From Apoda limacodes (Eukaryota > Arthropoda > Insecta > Lepidoptera > Limacodidae), in NCBI GenBank assembly GCA_946406115.1, contig OX291545.1, forward strand, positions 16,940,001 to 17,004,000: a DNA stretch of 64,000 nucleotides. Reading direction: 5' to 3'. The position numbers and the translations under genes are program-made. Shown in pieces: positions 55,902 through 64,000 of the stretch (the first letter of the stretch is position 1; each line of letters begins with the position of its first letter). Under the pieces are notes generated by a model. The model ran no database searches, was not told where the DNA came from, and saw only the letters and a program-made list of their open reading frames with translations.

Positions 55902-56435
55902 AAGGTTGCCTACATTGTACCGTTTGGCGATTTTTTTTTTAACATAATTGAAGAAATAAGGAAATTTGAAGGTGGCAAACAAGCACACGGTCCGCCTGAT
56001 GGTAAGCAGTCACCGTGGCCTATGGACGCTTGCAACACCAGAAGTATCACTCGCGCGTTGCCAACACTTCAAAAATCCAATAACTTCTTTCTTAAAGAAC
56101 CCCATACTGTAGACCTTAAAGAAAACCTTGGCAGGGAGCCCATTCCACAACCCAAGCGTTCGCGGGAGGAAGTTTTAAGAATTGTTCGATGATAAGAAAG
56201 GCTGTTTATTTGTTTTTTTTTTATTTTTGTAACTAAATATACCGTTTTATCGGTACATTTTTTTATTCTTCATACCGGTTAACGCGTTGTCTAAATTTGA
56301 TTCCATTTGTTATATTTTTGAAAGAATATATTAAAAAATAAAGGAAATTAAAAACAGCATACGATTAATTTCATACATCCTTAATTGGACCGGTACAAAT
56401 CAGGTTCATAACAGTTGTACAATATAGGCCTCCTT
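55902..56435. mobile_element. Possible MITE containing LINE copy J
   Basis: AAGGTTGCCTACATTGTAC (55902-55920) and the reverse complement of GTACAATATAGGCCTCCTT (56417-56435) match at 16 of 19 bases. The stretch between them contains LINE copy J and otherwise AT-rich non-coding DNA. If correct, the LINE inserted into an older MITE. Confidence 0.4.
55969..56176 (-). mobile_element. LINE copy J, 3' tail
   Basis: Plus strand AAGGTGGCAAACAAGCACAC, then CGGTCCGCCTGATGGTAAGC, through the C-terminal codons of ORF2 to CGCGGGAGGAAGTTTT. It is about 208 bp and 5'-truncated. Confidence 0.88.
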
Positions 56436-56456
56436 GACATTTTATGTTTACATTAC

Positions 56457-56596
56457 GCCTGTGTTCCTAAATTTGAACCAGCATACTGGCCAGTACGGTG
56501 TGACGTCATTACCTAACGTCAAACTGCTGTACTGTTCCGAAATATGACGTCACACCGTACTGGCCAGTATGCTGGTACAAATTTAGGAACACAGGC
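56457..56596. mobile_element. Near-perfect palindrome, 52-bp arms
   Basis: Arms 56457-56508 and 56545-56596 match at 51 of 52 bases as inverted repeats (start GCCTGTGTTCCTAAATTTG; the centre contains ACTGGCCAGT and GTGTGACGTCA) around a 36-nt spacer. The spacer contains CTAACGTCAAAC. GC content is higher than the flanks. It looks like a small foldback MITE; it has no coding capacity. Confidence 0.85.
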
Positions 56597-57069
56597 TACA
56601 TAAAACACATAACCTAAAACGTTTATCACGAAATCATTCGTTCTATAAGCAATTTAACTAAATACACTTTTGAGATTTTAAATGTACCTACGACATTAAC
56701 GTAAATTGTCCAAAAATTACAAATAAATATCGAAATTATATTTTTTCTCTGTAGAAGCTTGGTTTGAGATCGTTTGGAAATGGAAATGGCGTCGTGTTGT
56801 TTATATTGGTGTGTCTAATAATGTTGCCATTGTATTGTATTAGTGTTTTCATAATACTATCCTGCGTGAGCTATTATCAGGCGCTGCTCTAGCATTTTAT
56901 AAGCAGATAAGTTCGCATTACAAAAAATAAAAGGTGTAAATTACAATAACAGCATGAGCAAGGAACTTGTGAGATGTTATCTACATAGATATTATAAGCA
57001 GAATATGTGTGACATACTTTTCTACGTAGTCCCATTAGACATAGACCAGTAAATTATCAGTCATTTACT

Positions 57070-57360
57070 ACGTAAGTAAAGAAGCAACATAGTAAGCGCC
57101 GTTATTACATACGAGAGTTATTCGCTCCCCATCAGGCGGGAGTGCCTCGATTAAAGCCGTAAATACTTTGAGATTAATTATCTCGTAAACAGTCGCTCCG
57201 CGACGCTGAAATCGCTCACCTACGCCGTGAGCGCGATACAAATTCAACTTTTCCAATTAAATTTCGTGAGGCATTAATAATTATTTGGGTACATCAATTT
57301 GTTTCGTCGCGCGGGGCGCCACGCCGACTGCCGTATCTTGAAGTAATGCGGGTACAGAAG
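57070..57360. promoter_or_regulatory. CpG-richer island, possible promoter or 5' leader
   Basis: Enriched in CpG (CAGTCGCTCCGCGACGCTGA, GTTTCGTCGCGCGGGGCGCC) in AT-rich surroundings. On the minus strand a good donor, GGCGTAG|GTGAGCG, lies at about 57218. The minus-strand frame 57256-57068 (VYEIINLKVFTALIEALPPD) has no ATG and is not recognised. It could be a leader exon of a minus-strand gene; this is inference. Confidence 0.3.
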
Positions 57361-59919
57361 TCAGAATGTGAAGAGATAAGTCTTAAGACTCATCTATTAA
57401 TCGATATGAGAATTTAGGTCATAAAATAATTTTGAATTTCACAATTATATGTAACATAAGTATGAGATAATATAGTGTAAAGCAAGGTGTAATTCAAATA
57501 TGTTTTATTTAGATAACTCTCAAAGCACTTTCTTTACATTAAAATATAATGCATCATAATACACTCCCTTAATTGTGTTTATATCTTAAATTCCTATTTA
57601 TTTTTATTAATCAAAAATCATATGTGTGTATGGTTTGTCCACAAAACGCGAAAATTAGTAAATGTATTGACTTGATTTTATTACATAATATTGCATTTGT
57701 ATAGAGTAGTATTTTTATCAACTTAGTATCCCAAAGTTTCCACGGGAGCGGGTGTTTCGCGAATGATCCACAGCAAAGCGTCACCGTGTTTAGCTAGTAG
57801 GTATATAATACAATACCTACAACTATAGGTTTTAAATACTAATCTCGAACATACCATGAAGGCTTGCACGTTGCATAAAAAAGGTCATTTGATCATACGA
57901 TTTGTGCAAATATTCTTTTCTCTCTGCAAGAAAAAACTTATAACCAAACTTTTCATTAAAGTACTGAGTAAAAAAAGTATGTTGGTAACATATGTTTTTA
58001 ACTCAGTTTCCATCCACATTGTCACTTTGACCTAATATAAGTTTTTACGAAATCTTATGATATATCCTTAAACGCTAATGCAACTTAAATCAGCAAATCC
58101 TAACTTTGGAATTAATTAAATTAAACTTGAAAATGAAATATTAACACTTTATCGTATAAAATTTAATACAGTTAAGTTATAACGTGATTATTTAACTTCT
58201 TGGTAATTTGCCAAAAACATCTAGAAAATTTAATTTTGCAAAGCGATCGCAGTGCCACCTCTAAGCGGAGTTTCCGTTTTTGTGCCCGCTAAGCGCGACT
58301 TGCTCGCCACTTCTTACTGTGAAATTAATTTTCTTCGTCTTTATGTAATTTAATTATAAACATTTCAATATAGCGTTCTGGGATTTTCCGTTTTCAAGAA
58401 AGTTAAATAGAACCGTTTGATGCTTATCTTCTAATACACTTTGGATTGATTGTGTTATTATGATGAAATTAAATTTATCATAAGTACTTACTTAATATTT
58501 AATTGTCCAAATTAACAAAACAACCTGGTGCGTGGTTGTAATCACGTAATGTTATTGATAATAATGTACATTTTACATTATTGCAGTGTGTAGATAACTA
58601 GGTTACAAGAGTGCTGGCTTAAATTTTGCCCAGAGGACATGTATAGCTATCCAAAGAGGAAATGCAGCCAGCGTTCTTGCCACCTTACCACGTTGACCGT
58701 TTTGTTGAAATACGTGTTTTATTTTAGATTAGTTTTGTTTAGATTATTGGTTGGTTTTATAGTATTTATTGTTATAACTATTGTAGGAGCGATTATTTTA
58801 AAAGACCACTTATACAAAAAATAATCGGCCCGGTGTCTGTATGTTTATTTACATTGGACTAAATTAGCATATTATGCCACATCACATCAAAACTCGGTAC
58901 AAGTAGTTAGTTATACAGATGAGCAATAATTTAAAAATAACTTTGAATTCATTGAACAGCATATCTTTTTTTATAAATTACCTTAACGATGCGTTAAAAT
59001 TGCAACTGTTGTTTTCAGCGGGGATTGAATTTCCTTTTGTTTTACCATGTATAAGGAACATTTTACCTAAATGCTTGTGTGCTTGAATATCACATCCTTT
59101 TAACAAAAAAATTGATAGCTCAAAAAATTATGTGTAATTCTTGAAACTTTCCTATTTATTAGTAAGCGCATACAACGCCATTAACATCAGGACGATATAA
59201 AGCATTAAAATTCCATATGCGAAATTAAAAGTATCTATTAATGGGGAGTACACGTTAACAGATGCCACTATACGTAATGTTCGTGCAATTTTGCTCTTAA
59301 AACGTTCACGCTTCGACAACGAGAGGTGACATCAAACATACGCGCATGTTGCAAACCTTTTGCCAGCTTATCTCCCATCTATCATTTGAATCTTTGCAAA
59401 AACTTCTACAACCCACTTCATTGTTGAATGTTTATTAAATTTCATTTTACGTTTATACAACAACACTTTTGTCGGCTGTTTTTTGTTGCGATTTGGGACA
59501 TTTTACGGGTGGATTAACCTGCGAGGTTCACTTCTGTAAAAGGCCGGCTATTCCTTTTTCTATAGGTCCGGTATTATGGTTTGGTATTGCGCGCATTATG
59601 TCATAACAGAAAAGCACTCGACGAATTTGTTCGTTTTTTTTATTGGGCTGTTTCATTTGAAATTGAATTTTGCGTTGACAATTTCATCGTTGTAAACATC
59701 CTGCCTTTTTGTTAGCAAACAACGGTTGACAAGTACTGGATATTAAGCTTACATGATATGCTTAATGAAAGTTTTAATTTATATTCTTTGTACCAATCGT
59801 AGAACCGGTACTACAGGGTATATAGTAGTTATAGATCTGTTCGAGTAGTGCAAAAAATAATGACGGATGACGCGACGTCCTATGAGGGTAAAATATATTT
59901 AATTGATTTTTAATGTAAT
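57361..59919. other. AT-rich spacer
   Basis: No gene supported. A frame at 58639-58824 starts with ATG and ends in a hydrophobic stretch (FRLLVGFIVFIVITIVGAII), but it is short and unrecognised. 58250-58320 is slightly GC-richer. Confidence 0.35.
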
Positions 59920-60010
59920 TTTTAGGGTTTCGTACGCCCGAATGAAAAAACCGGAACCCTTATAGAATCACTAATGGTTCGTACTTAAATTTATGTGACC
60001 AAAATACGGA
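59920..60010 (+). repeat. GGTTCCGT-family repeat fragment
   Basis: AGGGTTTCGTACGCCCGAAT, GAAAAAACCGGAACCCTTAT and AGAATCACTAATGG: the start of the family at 21105 and 24300. Confidence 0.6.
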
Positions 60011-60295
60011 CGTGCGACGTAAATAAATAAATTTTGTGTATATATTTTAAAATTATAAAACATATGGGTTTATATTTGTGACCATTGATCGATTAAAAAA
60101 GGTTTTGCAAGCACCACGAGACGTATCAAATCATCAAATTTTTAAGTTCCTAATATTTTTATTTTTCGGGATATTCAACATGTTTGGCTTTCGAATTCGG
60201 TCCCTGCTTTAATGCTCCCTTACAATACGAAAGAAAGCTTGCTTGCCTTATTATTCGCCCCACTGAAAGGCCATTTTTGATGCCACTAAACAAGC

Positions 60296-60485
60296 AAGGT
60301 GCCAAACAAGCTTGCGGTCCGCCTGATGAGCGGTCTCGGCAGACCATTAACGCTCGCAACACCTGGGGCATCACTGGCGTGTTGTAGACACATCCAAAAA
60401 TCTAATAAAATCTTTCTTGAAGAATCCCATATCGTAGTCCTTAGAGAAAACCTTGGCAGGAAGCTCATCCCAAAAAACCGCAAAT
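60296..60485 (-). mobile_element. LINE copy K, 3' tail
   Basis: Plus strand AGGTGCCAAACAAGCTTGCG, GTCCGCCTGATGAGCGGTCT, through GGGGCATCACTGGCGTGTTG to CTTGGCAGGAAGCTCATCCC. It is diverged, with small deletions in the UTR. Confidence 0.85.
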
Positions 60486-60890
60486 CGATGTAGAGTTTAG
60501 CCGTTTGGCACACAGGTACTTTAGGGCACAACAATAATTTTGAGCCGCAGTTCCTCAAAATATTTCCCTTAGTTGTTGTTGTAGTCAATTTTTTGTATGG
60601 GATTTAAAAAAAAAATTCAGAAACCCATCGTGTGGGTTATCAAATGAAAGGGCTTGATGAGCCGGTTCTAAAAATATACCACACTATTACCTTTGGGTTA
60701 CTTTTTTTCTTAAAATCCAAAAAGTATTTTCAAAACATACCAAGTTTGGGCCCCTCCAGGTAGAAGACGGCTCAGTGTTTATCTTGAATATATACCTTGA
60801 ATGACTGTTTATATCCTCATTTTTAAAACCCTGAAAGCAATTTGGAAAATATTAAAATTTATTATTTTTTTTGAATTTTTGAAAATGTAT
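60486..60890. repeat. Interspersed repeat with CCCATCGTGTGGGTTATCAA
   Basis: CAGAAACCCATCGTGTGGGT and TATCAAATGAAAGGGCTTGA form a phrase recurrent in lepidopteran genomes; the rest is AT-rich and non-coding. Confidence 0.45.
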
Positions 60891-60952
60891 CTGTATGACC
60901 TTGATGGATTTGACTCAAAGACTGTATGGCCTTGATGGACTTGACTCAACGA
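60891..60952 (+). repeat. 31-bp tandem duplication
   Basis: CTGTATGACCTTGATGGATT plus TGACTCAAAGA (60891-60921) is followed directly by CTGTATGGCCTTGATGGACT plus TGACTCAACGA (60922-60952). Three differences. Confidence 0.9.
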
Positions 60953-61138
60953 CTGGATACTATAATATCATAACAACAGCAAGGACTAACGATGCAACGT
61001 GCCCTCGTGCAGGCGGTCACCCATCCGGGTACGGTCCGCTCCCAACATTGCAAAACTTCAGTTTTTTATCGTGCCTATCACTTTTGGTTAAGGCTACGTT
61101 TTATGTAGATAAGTAAATCTGTATGTCACAGAAAAAAA

Positions 61139-61182
61139 GTAATAATTAGGCACATTACTAGTAATAATTAGGCACATTACTA
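61139..61182 (+). repeat. 22-bp perfect tandem duplication
   Basis: The unit GTAATAATTAGGCACATTAC plus TA occurs twice without a gap (61139-61160, 61161-61182), identical. Confidence 0.95.
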
Positions 61183-62383
61183 ACGCCGTTATTATCTTTA
61201 AAAGTTTTTTTTACTGATATTTTTTTTTATATCTTTTAATTTAAATTTAACTAACATTTTACTTAGGTACGAATATGATAGGATTTTTAAATGAGTACGT
61301 ATTTAAAGCCTCTTACAGTCTCAAAGTTCAGCCTTATACCTGAAAACGCGAATTGAAGAAGGTGGGCGTAAAAATCTTACGTTTATGTGTATACTTATGT
61401 ATCATAGACATATGTTTGTAATCTTCATTCTCCGTACAGCGTAATCAACTTAGCTAACTTATATAAATTTGGTATATCTTTCACGTATATATCTTTAAAA
61501 TAAGACCACTTAAGAAACGTAGAGGTAGGTATCAAACAAAGGGGATGAAACCTAGACGTGATACAAAATGCTAAATTTGATAGTGTATTATATAATTGTT
61601 TGTTACATATTCCGGTAACATGTTAATAATAAATCAAAATAGTATATATAAATAAAACTAAAATAATTTGTTGAAATTTTCTATTTTCCTCAGCAATATA
61701 ACGTTTTTTTTTACTGTTTAGGTGTGTTGTAGGTGCCATACAAGCTATACACAAGCTATTGTATGTGATAAGAATTCAATTCAATGACATGTCCTAACAT
61801 TACAGCATTGGGCAAAATTTATGAATTTATTTTATGGTCTTTGTAACTTCATGTATGGTACATAGGTAGATTAAAGCACAGCAGCGCTACACTAGTATAC
61901 CAAAAGCAATAAGACTTACAACTTCACCCCTACCAAAACAATCCTGTATCTCAGTGTCTTCACTAATGGCACAACTTCGACAGTCGAAGTTAGTTGAAGT
62001 GTTCTACGGCAGCAATAAAGATAAATCCAGCAATAATATGTTCGGTTTGCCTTAAATGTGGAATTGCCTGGGCACGAAATTGAATTTGCATGGAGTCTTA
62101 AGTCGACACCGATTGAGACGAGAGGCACTCATGTTCATTAAGAGTCCTACAATGGCGTACCAATCACACGTTCTGAATATCATTCAATCACAAATTGAAC
62201 TAGCAGCGGTTGCTTAATATAGAATTCTTCCATTAAAATTAAATATTAGCATACTCACTATAATTAATATTTAAATAAATAAATAATTACATTTCGTATT
62301 TTAATACATAAACAATAAGACATAGTTAAGAATCCTGATGACTGAACTCTATATTTATTCCACTCACTTGCTAGTAAAGTTTT
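61183..62383. other. AT-rich spacer
   Basis: No gene supported. Confidence 0.35.
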
Positions 62384-62583
62384 TTTTGATACCGCTAAGG
62401 TTGCAAACAAGCTTGCGGTCCGCCTGATGGTAAGCAGTCACCGCAGCCTATGAAAGTTTGCAACACCTAGGTCATCACTCGCGAGTTGCCGACCCTACAA
62501 AAATCTAATAAGTGTCCTTAGAAAAAACCTTGGCAGGGAGCTCATTTCACAACGTAAGCGTTCGCGGGAGAAAGTTTTTCTGA
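62384..62583 (-). mobile_element. LINE copy L, 3' tail
   Basis: Plus strand ACCGCTAAGGTTGCAAACAA, GCTTGCGGTCCGCCTGATGG through the ORF2 C-terminal codons to CGTTCGCGGGAGAAAGTTTT. A deletion of about 25 bp follows AAAATCTAATAA (62513). Confidence 0.88.
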
Positions 62584-63848
62584 ATAAAAAGTGGCTCTTA
62601 TTGCATTGCGTTTGGGTTCTTCTTGCAACTTATAAAAAATGGTTACTTCTTACAAATTTTTGTTTTTTCATTTATAAATAATATGTTGACTGTTGGCAAC
62701 TTGGCCAATACGTTCTTTTTACTTCCACGAACGCAGCGTGAGAAACAAAAGACACTCGCTAATTTTTGCTAACATTTGTGTAAACATAAGGTGTTGTGTT
62801 ATTTTTCATTTTTGCCAAGCAAGTGTGTTGTAAAATGTCATATGAAACTCCTGAGCTGCGGTCATTATACACTCGGCTCCATTACCTACCGAACTAACTA
62901 ATTTAGCTGACTTGTATCATGAACAAATTGTCAAACTTTGACAATACAAAACTATTTAAGTTATATTATTGTATTGTTTATGCTTAGATATACTGGTTTA
63001 ATTGCAGATGGTGATCAGCAATCTTCCTCAGTGGAAGCTGCCTAATCCAGTCGCCGGAGGGCCAGCATTGTATGAAAGGACGCTCCTTATCCCTTGATCC
63101 CGTTGTTTACCAGACATTAAACAGATAACAAGTCGGGCCCGATACCATCGTAGCAGATTAAACCCCGCTGGCGACCATAATCCGAACTTCGATTAATTTC
63201 ATCCAATACTTACTTAGGTTGGAAATTATTGTTTGTCTTAAATTAAGGAAAGGCGACAGCGTACAACTGAGTTTGGTAATACAATATATAATATTGGTTA
63301 TATTAAATTTAATTGTAATAAAATTTATTTATGGGTGTGTACAATTTAAAGCTATACTATGGAAAAAACAATTACAACATATGAATATACACGAATTATC
63401 AAAAAGTAGCACAAATATAAACCACCATATATTCATTTAATTAATAAGTAAACAATATTAAGTAAGTACATACACACACAAATCTACCGCTGATTCTTCT
63501 TTAAATATTTTAATGGTAGGTAATATTATTTTGTGTGTGTATTTGTATGTAGAAGGAAATATCCAGTGGCTGGTCACGTACACCATAATAAGTGGGGGGA
63601 GGGGGCGCAGTCTCCTTTCCACCACTTTCGTCCTGCGTGACAGGGGTGAGCCTATCGCCACAACAGCTTATGTTGCAGTGTGACTGGCATTATATATGTC
63701 CCATACGTCATTAATTACCAGCTTCAAGGTAATAAGCGGAAACCCCCTTCGGTTGCTGACAAAGAAGCAAGTTAGGATTGTACAATTTAAACTTTGATCT
63801 TTTTTTGATCCAACAGTTAACTTTAAAGTCTCATTCCTATATTAATTC
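62584..63848. other. Spacer
   Basis: No gene supported. 63000-63190 (GTCGCCGGAGGGCCAGCATT, CAAGTCGGGCCCGATACCAT) and 63560-63660 (GGGGGGAGGGGGCGCAGTC, CCACTTTCGTCCTGCGTGAC) are GC-richer and may be repeat pieces that I cannot name. A short CA/TG-rich tract lies near 63468-63540. Confidence 0.35.
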
Positions 63849-63921
63849 AGCTCCGTGGCTCAGTGTGTAATAACCCGACTGCTAAATCGAGGGGCGTGGG
63901 TTTGATTCTCGAACAAGAAAA
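63849..63921 (+). repeat. tRNA-like sequence, resembles tRNA-Ser(GCT)
   Basis: CAGCTCCGTGGCTCAGTGTG carries an A-box-like part; CCCGACTGCTAAATCGAGGG forms an anticodon-like stem and loop with GCT; GGCGTGGGTTTGATTCTCG is B-box-like. The variable arm is too short for a functional tRNA-Ser and the acceptor ends do not pair well, so a tRNA-derived SINE head or tRNA pseudogene is more likely. Confidence 0.5.
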
Positions 63922-63929
63922 TCATTTGT

Positions 63930-64000
63930 TGGGTCGGTGGTGGCCCAGGGGTTTCAATTAAACCTTGCGTCCTAAGTGGCGGAGGTTAAGGCCCCGCGTG
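63930..64000 (+). mobile_element. tRNA-derived SINE, copy 3 (cut by the right edge)
   Basis: GGGTCGGTGGTGGCCCAGGG, GTTTCAATTAAACCTTGCGT, CCTAAGTGGCGGAGGTTAAG matches the head of the SINE at 42049 in order and spacing. The element continues beyond the window. It begins about 10 bp after the tRNA-like sequence. Confidence 0.65.

Noticed and set aside
58639..58824. 61-codon ATG frame ending in a membrane-like segment
   Set aside because: Short, in AT-rich DNA where hydrophobic frames arise by chance, and I recognise no family; a splice acceptor-like TTTTAG inside it is not enough.
63849..63921. Functional tRNA-Ser gene
   Set aside because: Weak acceptor pairing, short variable arm and a TTTGATT instead of TTCGA in the B box; called tRNA-like only.

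Overview
The window looks like nuclear DNA of a moth or butterfly (Lepidoptera). It is AT-rich throughout, has GT-AG splice signals and no operon-like gene packing, and is crowded with repeats of types I know from lepidopteran genomes: a CR1/jockey-type LINE, RTE-type LINE ends, tRNA-derived SINEs, MITEs and the AACCGACTTCAAAAA and TCAAGTGCGAGTCGGAC interspersed repeats. The assignment rests on repeat style and base composition, not on a database search. I see no rRNA, no CRISPR, no bacterial gene and no complete, recognisable host gene.

Layout. 1-1806 is the 3' part of a nearly intact LINE whose ORF2 runs off the left edge. 2265-4993 holds small repeat pieces (LINE tail, RTE fragment, AACCGACTTC repeat, a possible 678-bp inverted-repeat element). 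5040-5533 (minus) is the best host-gene candidate: a terminal exon for a cysteine-rich, probably secreted protein. 5830-8248 is a long decayed copy of the same LINE, lying just upstream of that exon. 9802-10203 is a foldback element, followed by a candidate small gene (10562-11632) with a TATA box, a membrane/signal segment, a strong splice donor, a strong acceptor and a lysine/tyrosine-rich last exon. 11.6-21 kb is mostly AT-rich non-coding DNA with LINE tails and RTE-like repeat ends. 21.1-31.5 kb carries a SINE nested in another repeat, a MITE, an inverted pair of tRNA-like sequences, a jockey-like LINE fragment and a LINE 3' end with target-site duplication. 33-45 kb is repeat mosaic with a CpG-dense island (37.1-37.3 kb), a second LINE 3' end with target-site duplication (40.0-40.5 kb), an RTE fragment and a full SINE. 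45.6-45.9 kb is a 111-bp minisatellite. 50539-52059 is a pogo-type DNA transposon deletion derivative with 25-bp inverted ends and TA duplication. 53.8-62.6 kb holds four more minus-strand LINE copies, a 52-bp-arm palindrome, a microRNA-like hairpin and a 25-C run. The right edge ends inside a SINE that follows a tRNA-Ser-like sequence.

The DNA works mainly as a landing ground for retrotransposons: one LINE family alone left twelve copies of very different age. Apart from the pogo derivative and the first LINE, which show readable gene structure, the window contains only exon-sized traces of host coding sequence. I did not find a convincing new multi-gene system; the most testable novelties are the cysteine-rich exon, the 10.6-11.5 kb candidate gene, the pogo derivative, the inverted tRNA-like pair and the palindromes.
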